A stretch of 64,000 bases of DNA from Rhexocercosporidium sp. MPI-PUGE-AT-0058 (Eukaryota; Ascomycota; Leotiomycetes; Helotiales): assembly GCA_020746875.1 (NCBI GenBank), contig JAGTJL010000006.1, forward strand, positions 930,001 to 994,000. The letters are read 5' to 3'. A program made the position numbers and the translations under genes. Each line of letters starts with the position of its first letter. Positions within the stretch are counted from its first letter, which is position 1. Below the pieces are notes generated by a model, which saw only the letters and a program-made list of their open reading frames with translations, did no database searches and was not told the origin of the DNA. This document shows, piece after piece, positions 49,559-62,481 of the stretch.

Positions 49559-51636
49559 CGCGGCACCAAGTGGCTGGAATACAGGGGACTCTCACTGTAG
49601 CTCCACTATAACTACCTGTAAGAGCCTATAATGCCTTTGCCATCGAATGCACCCTGTAGCCAAGTGAACCGCCCTATAGACTCCCTATAAAATTAACCGA
49701 TTCAAGAGGCTTATGTCCCTTTATAGGCATAATTCCCCTATAACTATAAGAGTGCGCTCCGCTAACGGCGAGGGGGATGGTTAACGTCCCTCCCCCTCTT
49801 TTAACTCCTTTATTATCTCTATTATCTCCATATATTACTTAATTCATTACACGAATATTTTGAAGCTATATTACAATGGGAATCGTTATAGACACTAAAA
49901 GAGTTTATGACTACGCAGATTATGGGCTGTCAGATGACCAATCAAAGCTCTCTAATCCCCCTGATTTGATAGTCTTTAAAGAGACGGATAATAAGGATGC
50001 TAAAAAAGCCGCCGAATAGTACGAGTTATTATTTGATTCCAAAGATAAGGACGAAGATGTGGACCTTCTAAAAGAGCCTATTCTGGCCCAAATCGCTAGC
50101 AAATCTAAGGGCAAGGGCAAATCCAACGCTTTAATACTATCTGGAGCATTAACAACTTCCTTAGTCAAAAAGGAATTCTCTATCGAAACTAGAATTCGGG
50201 CTATAATAATGCTTGACGACCGCGCACCTATCTCAAAGATTATTATTATTACCGGAATAGGAAAGTCCCGTGTTTACTCACTTGCCGCAACAGCTAGAGA
50301 GCGTAAATAAAAAGAAAATTGTAACATAATCGTTAAGACGTAGCATGTTGCAAATACCCCGAGATCAAGGAGACCTCAAGTCTCAATTAAAGCTATTGGA
50401 GTTGTTTTAAAGGTCGTTATAAAAAACTCAACAACCAAAGGTTATTTAATAGCGTAGATTAATAAGGAAGTAAAGAAAGCCGGCTTTAAGGTTGCACCGA
50501 GAATTGTATAGAAAATATTAAAGGCCCGGGGTTATAATCAATATAAACTCACGCTAAAACCTAGCTTAAATGCCACTAATAAACAAACCCGGTACGAGTG
50601 GTGTATGGAAAGAAAGGATTGGACTTTAGAGGATTAGAAAAACGTGATTTTCTCAGACAAAACTTCGGTCTAATTGGGAGGGACTAAAGGCCCGCCGGCG
50701 TGTGTAGAGACTCCCGGGGGAGGCTTTTCATAAGCATGTTATTAAAAGACGGTGGAAAGGCTTTTTTGAGTTTATGTTTTGAGGATGCTTTTTGTACGAT
50801 AAGAAGGGCCCATGTTACGTGTGAGAACCGGAAAATGCTTAAGAAAAGAAGGACCGCAAAGCCAATTTAGATGCTAAGAATGCTCGCACAGAGAAAGCCG
50901 ATAAAGCTCAATAGGTAAAGTAATAAAGAGAATGGCTGCGATCCTATATTAAACAATACGGCCGCAAGCCCGAAAGGGTACGTAAAAAGTGGGTATATTC
51001 TAAAGAAAATGGTGCTGTTGTTTGTAAGCTTGGCAGAGGCGGCATTAACTAGTACAAATACTAACAAAGGATTTTGCGAGAGAAACTACTCCCATTCGCT
51101 ATAAAATGCTAAAAGGATAGGCCAAATACTTTAGTCTAAAAAAATAACGCTCCTGCGCATGCCTTTAAATATTAACAAAAGGTATATAACCTATAAGAGA
51201 TTATGAAGCTCATATGGCTAAGTAACTCTCTTGACCTTAACGTTATCGAGCCAACGTGGTTTTGGATGAAAAAGGAGACTACTAAACACGGCGCAACAAG
51301 TAGTCGTCTAAAGCTTAAGGCTAGGTGGGAGGGGTATTAGGAAAAGATGTCATAGTATAAGATTTAGAAATAGATTAAACGAATACTTTATCATATTACA
51401 GAAGTTATTCGACTAGGAGGTGACAACAAGTATAAAGAAGGACAGAAGAAAGGAGAAGAGAAAGTAATTATATATTAAGTAAAGAAATACTCTTTAGTGC
51501 TTATGGCGCACTTCCCTAACGACGATTAAAATAAGCGAATTACCTTAAATTACTTTTTAGGGGCCATATGAGACCTATAGGGAGCTTTAATTGAGTTACA
51601 GTGAGAGTCCCCTGTATTCCAGCCACTTGGTGCCGC
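49559..51636 (+). mobile_element. Decayed Tc1/mariner-like element with 41-bp terminal inverted repeats
   Basis: Terminal inverted repeats (starting CGCGGCACCAAGTGGCTGGA) match perfectly for about 41 bases at both ends, then diverge. No clear TA duplication is seen outside them. A transposase pseudogene occupies the centre. Confidence 0.78.
49876..51478 (+). pseudogene. RIP-decayed Tc1/mariner-type transposase
   Basis: From ATG 49876 the first half reads in one frame with many TAG/TAA stops that mostly restore to Gln or Trp by a single C-to-T or G-to-A change. Visible parts: RIRAIIMLDDRAPISKI...GIGKSRVYSLA (helix-turn-helix), NVIFSDKTSVQLGG (first Asp), NNAPAHA where EDNAPAH is expected, and SLDLNVIEPTWFWMK (last acidic position). 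The composition is strongly AT-rich compared with flanking genes. Confidence 0.75.
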
Positions 51637-53898
51637 GATCTCCGTACATCTTGCACTCGCTTAAACACATTTGCCCAATGTACCATCTGGAGAGCCCATT
51701 ACCAATGATCAATCTAGTCTCTCTATAGCTTGGAATATCATAGGTTTGTTCCTCTTTCCATTGATAAGTAACATTTGTCAAAGTGTACTTCCCCTGTTTG
51801 CAATTTCCCAAGCTCTTTCGAAGCAAGTAATTACTCCCGTCCTCACGAGTCGATACTTAGCAGACTCTACTAGAAATACAAATCCAGCCAGGTGACGGAT
51901 AAAACATCTCCTAATCTCCATAAAGATGCAGGGTGAAGTCACTTGCTTGGTTGAAGAGGTCGCTTGCTGGGTTCGGCTTCGAATGTATTAACCCTTCGCT
52001 GATGGAAACACAGGCTTTCAAGCCGTCTATATAAACAAGGAGTATATCTCTATTTTGAGAGTTATACAAATAACTTTCTATTGTGCTGGCGTAGGATAAA
52101 TGCATTTATTTCGTTGGGGCTAGACAAGTCACGACTCACAAATTACCGTTGCCATATCGAGTAGACACAGCAGCCATAGCTTACTAGAGCAAATTTTGAA
52201 GCATTGAAAGAAAGGTAGCTGTCTTTTTCCAATAGCCTGATAGCCTAGCTGACAATTATGTTTAATTCACGGTGCTAGAATGAATAAACCACCTAGAGGA
52301 TGCTATTTGGAGATGAGAATTACTTGTTCTAGAATGTCAAGGTACATTGTTCGGTCAAGGATTGTACTCAACATCCAGGCAAATGCACCTCGAAGTCGAC
52401 CTAACATTGACATGATTTCTTGATTGCAGTTTCTGGAGCTGGAGCTCTGTACCATAGATCAAAACGAATCCCACCACACTCTTTTGGGCCTCTTGCTACC
52501 AAGCATCTACCATCCATGCCCCCTACTCCAAACTAACAACTTTCCAAGCCAGCACGTGGAAACCCCATCACGTTCTTCCACTCCTCACCACTAACATCCA
52601 TTGAGTCACCTGCTTCGAATGAATATCTCTACCCAGAAATACACAGTACGTTACAGTACACAACTACGCACCTCCTCGTGTACATTGCAACGTTGAGATC
52701 TGGCCGTTGAGATGCAGCCCCTAGTATCCCTCCACCACCTCATTATTACTCATCCATCTGGCATCCGCCAACTCGAATCGTCACCCACAAACACAAGCAC
52801 ATACATACACACACACACACACCACGAACGTTTTGTACTTCTACCTCGGTCCGATTGATCGCTATGCTGCACCATCCCGTCGTACACAACAGCAAAAGCG
52901 AAAGCAAATGCAAATGCAAGAGTAAGTTCCCGATCTACTTACTGCAGTACCTACCTGTCCTCACCACGAGGAATCTACAATGCAGCCACTCCCGCACTGT
53001 GCCGCAAGCCTTGAATCGCTGAGTGTTTTTAGTGCTGGCGTTTTATCAGAAACGTAGTTGTAGTACAGAGATCTGAGAGGGTCCGAGGAGGGAAGGCAGG
53101 GGAGGAGGAAGTTTAGGATAGATATGTTGCACTCAAATATACATGGAGAATATCTGGCAGGTATTCTCGAGGTGTTACCGATTGTAAAATGTGAAAGTTG
53201 TAATTAGACATGCCTCCGGGGGCTCCAAAAGTTTAGGAATCACGAGTCTCAAGCCAAGATGACGACTTCAACAAGAAACGGTAAGAAGTAGTGAAACTCA
53301 TTGCTTCATCATTAATACTCTGTGTAGAACACCTCGCAAGGTGTCAAAAAGAAAATCTGCGCCAAGTTTTAGTTTTCCCTCCGTCCATCAACTGTAAAAC
53401 TTTTGGTGACGTTACAAGTGTGGATGAACCCCTGCCCAATCGCAAGCAAGCAAGAAAAAAAAAAAAAGTGAACGCGGAAAACAAAGCAAAGTTTCGTATC
53501 CTCCAGGGACCTCCCAGCAGGTACAGTTTACCCCTCTTCCGTATAAACGCCGCCCAATGAGTGAGTGAGCGAGTAGTGCCTCTCCCCGAAATTTTTGCGC
53601 CAGTGCTCGGGAAACTCATGTTTCTCGTCCGCCCGGTCATCCATCCATCCATTTGTCCGACCGTCTAACCCACCATCCATGCCATGCGTCTGTCGTGAAA
53701 TGTTATGCTGTAATTACAATAAGAGACTGGACCAGCAGATGTGAGTCTGGATAAAACCAGTCTCTTGAAAAGGTATCGCGAGGGTATTAGTGAGAGAAGT
53801 GTAATAAGGGCCATCATCTACTGATCGTGCGTTCCGAAACCATCGCGAAAAATGTACAGTGAAGGGAAAGCATCCAATGATGAGCGTCATCGTGCTAA
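51637..53898. other. No supported gene; CA repeat
   Basis: Spacer with an (AC)n tract at about 52801-52823 and short overlapping frames. A minus frame ending inside the right terminal repeat of the neighbouring element (51826-51596) reads protein-like (RETRLIIGNGLSRWYIGQM) and may be a fragment of an older gene. Confidence 0.4.
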
Positions 53899-55506
53899 CT
53901 AGCGTCTGCCTGTGAAGACATCATGAGCCTCTTGTGTCTCAACGATGCGAGTACGAGGCAGGGAAGCTGGGACGGATTGGTATTGGGCACCTTGTTGGGG
54001 ATAGTAGGCCGAGTGTTGGTACATGGAAGCCGACGGAACCATGGACATGCTTTGATGTCTACCATGCGTCGGAACATGGGAGAACTGTTGAGGCGTCTCA
54101 TTGAATCGCGCATCGTGACTGATATTCGATCGACGAGAGAATTGTTGAGGCATGTTGTCAAATCGAGTCTCCTGGTTGAAGTCCGGACGACGAGATGAGT
54201 AGCCTTGGTCATAACTTGCATGCCCATAGTGACCAGCTTGGGAACCATATGCCGAGGATGACGAGGTGGACGGAGAGTATTCACGACCATATGCGAAAGC
54301 ACCCATGTCAGATTGGGATCGTTGGTGGACAGGGCGCCTGGCACTGCGGACATTGTTCATCTCGAGATGAGCAGCCATTGATTGGCCACCCGATCGTTGA
54401 GGAGTAGGAGCTGGCAGAGGAACTTGACCATATGGCATGATTGAAAACCTATCCTCCACTCCGTTTTCGTTGATGCCGGGGAAAGCAGGACGGTGAGACG
54501 TTTGGCCAGGTCCTCGTTGAAGCGGTCGCTCAGAAAGGCGGGATCGAGGATAACCAGGGAAACCGTAGTCCTCAGCCTCATTCATGCTACCGTTTGCTCG
54601 ACGCTTCTTTTGGAGCGGGGACAGAACGGTGCTTGGATTTACACCCCACATATCTGGATGGCTCATGCGGCGGCTTTGAGACTGACTATCGGATCTCATA
54701 GCAGCAATACCCAGAGATTGAGCGCGCTTGTGCCCACCCCCAACAACTGCTCTCTTGGTGTAGCCCTTTGGGGACTTTGGCTCGTCGCTGTCGACGACGA
54801 TGTTTGGAAGGATCTCGATATCGGGGAAGCATGACAAAGTATCATCGAGGATCTCAGTGTGGAGTCGATTGAAGATCTGGAGAATGTCTTGAGTACTATA
54901 TCCCTTGCCGCAGTGACCAAGGAGCCAGTCTGGGACAGCAGTCTGAGGGACGACATTGCTAGCTCGGCCACTACCATCTGGACCATCTTCGTCATCGCTG
55001 TTCTCAAAGGCGGCAATGTTTCGCTTCTTCGAGCCATTCATTTCATCCAAACGCTTCTGCTCGCGCTTTCGGACTGCAAGCCCCCAGTCTTGGACAACAC
55101 CAGGAAGGCCACGAGAAGAGTTTTCAACACTCCACTCATGGACCCGTCGGATCTGAGTTTGGACCAGATCACACTGTAGCTTGGCATACTCCTTGGGGTT
55201 GCGATAGCGACTACGTTGGTAGTGCTTGCGGCAGTAGTGTACCCAAACACGAGCAGGGATTAGTCGAGTGCACATCTTGTTGCGACCAAAGATATGAGAG
55301 ATGGCCTTGCGAAGCTGTGAGCCTGTATCGCAGTTTGGAATGTACATGCACAAGATATGGTCGGAAGCAGGAACTTCGCCGTGAATCTGAGGAGGAGTGG
55401 CGGGAGTCGCGTGGTTTGGGATGTAGGTAGGAGAGTTTCGATCAGGATGAAGAGAGGAGGGAGGAGTTGGCTCGCCCCGGGGGCGCATGGATATAGGATC
55501 AGACAT
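53899..55506 (-). CDS. Conserved filamentous-fungal protein (ORP1-like), function unknown
   Basis: 535 aa from the ATG at 55506. The frame remains open upstream to an intron-like acceptor (GCTAAC...TTGCAG, about 55622), so a further N-terminal exon is possible. The N-terminal third contains a conserved-looking block with Cys/His residues: DHILCMYIPNCDTGSQLRKA, SHIFGRNKMCTRLIPARVWV, HYCRKHYQRSRYRNPKEYAK and VHEWSVEN. The rest is low complexity, with basic patches (ESKKR-like NGSKKRNIAAF, LSPLQKKRRANG) that could act as nuclear signals, and a Gln/Ser/Tyr-rich C-terminus. The layout resembles proteins annotated ORP1-like in ascomycetes; that name is from memory and the role is not established. 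A nuclear regulatory role is only inference. Confidence 0.72.
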   Translation of the reverse strand: MSDPISMRPRGEPTPPSSLHPDRNSPTYIPNHATPATPPQIHGEVPASDHILCMYIPNCDTGSQLRKAISHIFGRNKMCTRLIPARVWVHYCRKHYQRSRYRNPKEYAKLQCDLVQTQIRRVHEWSVENSSRGLPGVVQDWGLAVRKREQKRLDEMNGSKKRNIAAFENSDDEDGPDGSGRASNVVPQTAVPDWLLGHCGKGYSTQDILQIFNRLHTEILDDTLSCFPDIEILPNIVVDSDEPKSPKGYTKRAVVGGGHKRAQSLGIAAMRSDSQSQSRRMSHPDMWGVNPSTVLSPLQKKRRANGSMNEAEDYGFPGYPRSRLSERPLQRGPGQTSHRPAFPGINENGVEDRFSIMPYGQVPLPAPTPQRSGGQSMAAHLEMNNVRSARRPVHQRSQSDMGAFAYGREYSPSTSSSSAYGSQAGHYGHASYDQGYSSRRPDFNQETRFDNMPQQFSRRSNISHDARFNETPQQFSHVPTHGRHQSMSMVPSASMYQHSAYYPQQGAQYQSVPASLPRTRIVETQEAHDVFTGRR

Positions 55507-56781
55507 TGTAAAGCCTGCGATCGAAGCCGGGAAGTTGGGCGCAGAGAGTGCCCTTTTATGGGACTTGGTGACCAAAGATTGGTGATGGTGCTCAAAGGGA
55601 GCGGTCAGGAAGTGCCCATGTCTGCAATACTGTTAGCAAATCTGATATGTTGGGAGAGACGGAAAGCAAGGCATGAATGAAGTAACGTCGAACTGATGAG
55701 ACTAGTGAAAGCTTCGGAGTAAACAACCTGGACTTGAAGAGTGCCCCACTAAAAGACATACAAATCCAGCCGCTTTGACTCGGGATCAAGATCAACGCAA
55801 ATTCTGTTGCGAACGATTCGGATTCGAACTCAACCCCAAGGTCGCTAAATCAAAGCAAGGTGCAAGGCTTGTGAAGAACAAAGATTGTTTACGCTAGTGA
55901 CCTTCTTCAGCCTTGTCTAGGTCCGCATGGACCCCTCCAAAGGACGACCAAGCCAAAAACCATGTATGATTGACGGCAGACTTGGGACAAGACTCGAGAA
56001 GATAGCCTGGAGTAGATGAAAAGAGGTTGGGTGTGGTTGTTCGGAGGTTGCAAGGCAGATGTGCTCGTCGTCGAATTTCTGTGCTGCCAGGGGGTGGACG
56101 ATGAAGAGGCGCTAGAGAGAACTAATTCAACACGAGCCGTGAATCACAGGACAATTGATGAACATCTGACTTGGAATGTCCATGGTTTGTATGCCTGTGA
56201 ATGGAAGTAATGTGATGCCTGTGAATGATGGCTTATGCAGGTCTCGTCCCAGCCTCATCTCCAAATCCAGGCCATATTGCTGCCAGGAAATTACTCAGGA
56301 AACACGGATGTAATGCCCACGCATTCAATTCGTAGGAAAATCATTGCTTGCAAGAGTAGAGCAGTCAAAGGATGCGGAATAGAGTCGGACTCTGAGACCA
56401 TTGTCTGGGCAGAGTAGACAGCTATCCTCAGCACTGTGAATCATCAAGTGGTAAATATCTAAATCAAAAGACATTCACAGCAAATGAGCTGCATGTTACA
56501 TCAATACTTTCTGAATTTCCGAACCATTCAATAGTCGAAGTCAATCAATGACTGGGGACAAGAGAACATGGACGTCTGCACATAAACCGCATATCAACGC
56601 CAAGAGGAGGTTCGAAATCCACACAAGTTTAGACCACCTTGTGCCCAAAGCTTGTTATTATTCAAAATGAAACGGTGAACAACGCTGAATATAAAAATAG
56701 ATAAAACCGAATCATGGCCAACGGTGGCTAAAACATGCAAGCAAGCAAGTAACGCGGGAAAAGTGTGAGAACAGGTGCAAC
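55507..56781. other. Upstream and intergenic sequence
   Basis: Probable promoter and leader of the ORP1-like gene, including a possible leader intron. The far end may contain the 3' part of the next gene (see below). No other gene seen. Confidence 0.4.
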
Positions 56782-57504
56782 TCACAATTGTCCTCGATCC
56801 ATTCCATTCAACTCTTGCTCTCCTGTGCTAAGTCGTAAATTTGGCATCGCCGACGGCCTCTTTATCAGAATGGCATCGCTAGGCGAACATGGGCGCGGTC
56901 CTGGTCCTGACTCGACATCTGAGGTGTCGTTCTTTAACTCTGTCTTCGATACTTCAGCTTGATTGCGTGCCTGTTGACCAGCCAACTCATTCTCTGCTAC
57001 AAGGGCGAGTGCATCGAGGGATTCTGTGGGCGAGGTGCTACCACCCTGCTGTGGGTAGAGGGATTGGATTCCGTCCATCTTAGTCGGATGACCTAGGTCA
57101 AGAGCTTGCGGTTTCTGGCCTGGGATAGACGAGGGGACCTCGATGAGGTTATTTGAAGGATAGGCACTTCCAACTGTCGATAGGGAAGAAAACCTCGAGT
57201 GGGAGGCCGATTGTAAGGATGATGTAAAGGAGGAAAGACTGGAGCGGCTGTCGGAGAATTTATGGCGAGGGGAAGTCGGCGTGCTCTGTGATTCACGGCA
57301 CTGAATCTCTTCTGTTCGAGGGGGCGTCGTTGGATTGGATATGGTGTTAATTGGAAGTGAATAACCTCCAGCATCCCAAGGCGTTCTATTTCGACTCGGG
57401 ACCTTCATGGGCACCGCCCGCTTCTGGTCCTCTGCATCGTTCTCCAAAGTCCTTTGCTGCTCAACAGCAATCGAGTTTGCGTTTAGAAGAGATGTGACGT
57501 CCAT
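56782..57504 (-). CDS. Ser/Pro-rich fungal protein, probably first exon of a longer gene
   Basis: ATG at 57504 opens MDVTSLLNANSIAVEQQRTL, and the frame runs 240 aa. It is rich in Ser, Thr and Pro with conserved-looking islands (RNRTPWDAGGYSLPINT; ESLDALALVAENELAGQQ). An exact GTGAGT donor falls four bases before the stop codon, so translation probably continues into a downstream exon I could not identify. The opening MDVTSLLN resembles N-termini of some fungal C2H2 regulators, but no zinc finger is present in what can be read. Function unassigned. Confidence 0.55.
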   Translation of the reverse strand: MDVTSLLNANSIAVEQQRTLENDAEDQKRAVPMKVPSRNRTPWDAGGYSLPINTISNPTTPPRTEEIQCRESQSTPTSPRHKFSDSRSSLSSFTSSLQSASHSRFSSLSTVGSAYPSNNLIEVPSSIPGQKPQALDLGHPTKMDGIQSLYPQQGGSTSPTESLDALALVAENELAGQQARNQAEVSKTELKNDTSDVESGPGPRPCSPSDAILIKRPSAMPNLRLSTGEQELNGMDRGQL

Positions 57505-60500
57505 TTTGTCGGCTTGGTGAGTGCTAAACGGTTCCTCCTATGATCTCGCCAGCCACAACTTCCTGTTCATGAGTACAGTTCTGTCTTGGGTGGTTACTCG
57601 AAGTGCGGGTTGGTTGGTATCTGTGTCGAGGATAGTGGGCGATGGTGGCCGTCCGAATCAAGATATTAACCTTTGAAGACCCCTCACAAGCCGTCCGGTC
57701 CAAAAGAGGAGCGTTGGGGATATGTACTCTTAATCTAATATGATCGGAGTAAGGTGTTTCAGATGTCTGGTGGGCTAACAGATCTGATTGAAGAGTCCAG
57801 CTCTTGATTCAGATAAACTTCGGCGTGTGGCTTTGACAGTAGAGCGTGATTCAAGCGTTAAAGTCCCTTGCGAGCAGTTAGAGGCTTGTGGTAGGATCGA
57901 CGTCCGACTGCATTGACCTCCCTCATCGGAAACGCGAAACAGTTTGGTGAAGCTTGAGTGTATCGTGATATCGTCTAAACATCCAGCTTATCAAGTGATA
58001 GAACGGATCTAGCAAAGCCCGAAAGAAACAATTCCGAGGTCTGTCTCTTCTTCCCGAAACGATGAGGCTTTCGAGGCATTGACTTCCAGAGGACTCCTCG
58101 TTAGGATATATCAGGCGGAGGCAATGCTATTGGACGAAGAAAGTTCAGCGGACGCCAACTAGATTGGTTGCGCAATATATTGCGAGCCACTCTTTAAGGA
58201 TGGTGTCTCTAAAGAATGAGGTATTGCTGCTTCAACAATAATAGTTGACGAATGAGGAAAGGGCGAAGTTTCTGGTCAGAATAAGAGGCAAGAAATCAAA
58301 AAGATAGGACGAAGGCAAGGGTCTAGCCCACTTCTAGCTACCTGGACGATGTAAGGCTGGTTATCCAGGTATGCTGAGAAACCTGGCCACGTTTGTCGAC
58401 GGCTAGTTTAGAGAGACAGCAAGAGAGAAGAGACAACGGCAACCGGCGACCGACATGAGCATGAGGCACCACCACAGACAGAGGGAAAGAGAAGCTGAAA
58501 TTCCGCTCTCATTGTCCCGTAAGAGGTTGAGGGTGATGCATAGTGCATTGATATGCTGGAAACGGGACTCGGCGAGTGTTTGATGTTGAGAATCCCCACA
58601 CGGCCTGCGAGCATGACCCATGCTTACTTGGTCCATCTTTCGGAGCCTTGTCGATAGTAGTCATGGATTCTGGATCAAGCCATCGATGAACCATCTTTCG
58701 GCAGACCCCTGCAAGTGGGCGTGTGGCCGTGTGGCCACCGCGTTTCGAGGCGGATCCTTACGACGATCGTCCAACGACGAAGTTCTCGTCTGAACTGATG
58801 CTGAGGATCTGCTCAGGGAACAGAGTTATGCTGAACCACGGTTGATACACACACATTGAATCTGACACTCTTTCTAGCTCTTTTCGGAGCAACACTTGTA
58901 GACCACGGAAAACTTCGGGTGTTGAGCAACCACCCACTTCTGTCCTTCCCTCCCCACCATTTGGTCTCCCTCCAAAGCTCAAAACTTCTTGTTTTAAAGA
59001 GAAAATGTTTGATCCCAGGCGAAAACGGACACTTGTGACACCAGCTATACAGCGTCTGACCGCGACACACGGACCGATGCAGGGAAAGCTCGGTAGTTGG
59101 AAGAGCTAGCAACGACGCCGGCGAAGGATCTCTCGAGCTGGTGCAATTGCGTTGTCTTGAGAGCATGCAGTCACGCGAATTTGAGCGAGATGTTGAGGAG
59201 CCTCGTATGCACTGAACCCATTGACGCATGACGCTGCTATTCTTGAGATCGTGACGCTGTAGTGCAACTCTGCCACTTCAACCGTCCTCCCTCTGCTGAG
59301 GTACCTTGGTACTTAGTCCTTACTTACTGAAGTGGCATGTGGGCTGGCCGTACTCTCGTCGTGGATGGCCCAGCACGCCCATTGCTTCCAGGCTGTATAC
59401 CGTACCGTGCTCTAGCCAGACAGAAAGAAGAGAAGGCGTACTCAGCTGCCAGCACATGCATTCCCTTCCCACCCCCCCTCCTTCCGCCTCCGCATCAGCT
59501 TCGGAGCATTCCCATCCCTCTTCTCAGCCCACTCATGTACAGTCCTGCTATTGCTATTGCTATTGCCTGGGATCTAGTGATGGCAGATGCAACTGTTGCA
59601 ATTCATCCGCTGAATCAGATGGTGCCGTCTGCAGAGGATGGATGACGAACAAGAGCAGAGTGCGTTCTGGGTGGTATCATCAGGCCAGTCAAAGGAAACG
59701 ACGTTGACGGGCCATGCGTCTGAGTGTACGCGATTGGCGGCGCCATCGACGACCCCGTGTTTCAGAATCTGCAGTCGAAAAACCTTCGCTGGGATGCTGG
59801 GATGGGATGGGATGGGATGCTGCACACTGCACACTGCACTGCCCAGCGCTCGCATGCAGTTGAGGCAAGCAGTTCAGACACTTCGATCTTCAATTGGACT
59901 GTTGGAACACCGCAGGTGTTTCAGCCGATCTTTCGAGAAGAAACGCAAGGACGACGGCGAGGCGGGGGCGCAGCGCAGGTCGTGTTCATGCTCATGCTTA
60001 ACCAATGCTGCCAGCCAGACACCACTCACCATTCACCACTCCATATCAACGCGGACCCGTGGTCGTCGTCGTCGTCGTCGTCGGTGCGAGCTCGAAGATC
60101 TTACTTGGCAGGCGGTCCACATGCCATGTAATGCGGCATCGACATGAGGGTTGTGTGGGTGCATATGGCGAGGGAGAGATGATGGGTGGGGGAGGGGTGG
60201 AATAGGATGGAATGGAATGGGATGGGATGGTGACTGAGCTGATGAAAACAGCGGCTCTCTCTGACGTGAGCTCAGCGCTGGGACGCCTCAGCCTGTGTGT
60301 GTGGAAGTGGAAGGAGGGGTGAAAAGTGAAGGCTGCTCCACCAGCACCAATTGCAAGTTCCTTGAAGGCTTGAAGCAGATCCTCATGGTGCGTGTGGTGT
60401 TTAGTGCGGACTGGGGGGCTGGATCATCTCACATCAAACATGTCAGTGCTGAAATCGTCCGAAGTTTCGAGAGTGAGGCTTGAGCTTGGGCTTGGAATTT

Positions 60501-62394
60501 AAAGGGCTTGCTTAGGAAGAGTCACGTGCTCATGGCTCAAAAGAGACCAAGCAAGAACGACAAAGTAGGAATGTCAAAGCCGGAACAAGACAGGACCACA
60601 AAATGATCTGCGGCAGGAGTGGAGAGACGATGATATGCCGCCGGTCGAATGCTCATTTACAGCTGATTTAAAAAAGTCCAAATCTATAAAAGGAAGCTGC
60701 TCCGTGCGATGATGCACGGATGGCAGCGCGTCTCACCACACTCAAAACTAGACAAGCCTCCACTTTGTCCTCTCCCTGCAAACCCACTTGTCTTCAGATG
60801 GCAGCGCGCGAGAAGATAATGTGACATCTGAGAAACAAAACAACAACTACTTGGAAACCTCATTTCTCGACGACGGTTGAGCCCAAGTCTGTGTGCGCCT
60901 AGCTTCGCGTTCCGTAATTTGACTCACGAGCAAATGCCCTCAAGCTCAAGCTACTGTACTTCGTATTCAGATGACAGGACCAGAGCAAAACGGAATTGTA
61001 ACGCCCAAGAAACAGAACTACAGCTTCCATAGCTAAGTTTCCAAACAACTTGATGAGCCATGTCTGTGCTTAGCTTCACCCTTCGTCAATTCAGTTCAGC
61101 GCAATCAATCCCCATACAACTTTGCAAGAACGCGTCAAAACACCTCCCCATCAATCTCCGTCCTATTCAAAATCCGCCTCCCCGGTCCATCAAACACCTC
61201 AAACAGAACCAAAAACCAACTCCCCCTCTGGATCACCCATTATCCGGTCTTCCAAGAACAAAATAATACAAATCACGATCCTCCCTCTCCTTCCCCATCA
61301 TTCGAAACAGACACAGCCTCCATACGCCCAGATCTGGGCTTATGCGCGCAGTACGGTAACATCTTGTACTCGTGGTCCCAGACTTCATCCCTCTTTCTCA
61401 ATCTCAAATCCTGAGACGGGTTCGTCGTCGTCCCTGGCGCTATATCACCTTATCGCTGGTATAATATACGTTTGGAGTTCGACAAGCTTTCAATGACAGT
61501 TGATTGATCATCCGGTAACCCCCTGATCTTCCATCCGGGCCAGGGCAGGTTTCTGATACCTTACTTCGTTACCAGAAAAGCCGGGTTTTCAATACTTTAT
61601 TTCGGGAATCTGAAAGCTTGGAAACAGTCTGGAGTTCATCGGTACAACAATCCAATAATACATCAGCGCTGCCAAAATCTGTACCCAAGATGTGGTCGTG
61701 TTTGAGATATCTGATAAGTTCGGTTGAAACGGGAACCCAGTTTCCCCGATGTTGACTTTGCTCCTCCTGACTTTACTACCCAACTTCGTCTAATTACTAC
61801 AGGACTCTATTCAGCCTATCTCAAGATATTTCTTTATTTTACACTACACCCGCTACAATTGTCGTTGTTTTGAGATTCGTCCATTAACGACTGTTGACTA
61901 AAAGCGATCTTAAGTCACCACATGCCACCCTTCGCTCAAATATTCAATTATCACGAGGTCGGGCGAAAGATCCCTCTATAATATTTTTTCTTCGAAATCT
62001 ATTGTCAGGCCTTTCTCTACGAGGATATACCATGTAAAGCACACACTAATGACCATCCTAGATTCCATCAACCGCCAACCCTTCAAGGATGTCCAATCGC
62101 CGAGTAGAACTACAGAACTCGAAACAAGCCCGATATATTGTATATACCTCGTGCAAAAGTCTACTAAGAATGATCTGAAAGGGCGGCTCATCCAATCTCA
62201 GAAGCTCTGGTCTCGTTGAGTTGAGGAGATGATCTTCCTACTCGCTTGTCTCTCCATGTTAATCAAGCCTTTGGAAAAAGAAAAAAAGAAGAGCCGAGGA
62301 TGACATGGAAATAGAGAGTTCGATTTCAATTCGAGTCCAATGCACATTTGGATGGGGCTGCAGATTTAGTAAAACAAGGCGGATTGGGATCAAC
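57505..62394. other. No supported gene; simple repeats
   Basis: Presumed upstream region of the preceding gene, then spacer. Simple repeats: GGGAT units and TGCACAC units at about 59790-59850, a CGT/GTC triplet run at 60060-60083 and GGAAT/GGGAT units at about 60200-60230. Frames crossing them are low complexity and not credible as genes. Confidence 0.45.
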
Positions 62395-62481
62395 AAGTAT
62401 AATAGCCGGTTCACCTCCTGTATGCTCCGGGACTCGCTTACAGTCCCGGAGCATACAGGAGGTGAACCGGCTATTATACTT
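62395..62481. repeat. Perfect 40-bp-arm hairpin, related to the 42.7 kb palindrome
   Basis: Left arm 62395-62434 and right arm 62442-62481 are exact reverse complements with a 7-base loop (CGCTTAC). The arm core AATAGCCGGTTCACCTCCTG parallels TACTAGCCGGCCCACCTCCT at 42668. Confidence 0.97.

Noticed and set aside
59337..60205. Several overlapping frames of over 100 codons
   Set aside because: They run through simple repeats (GGGAT, TGCACAC, GTC) in all frames, which creates open frames by composition alone.
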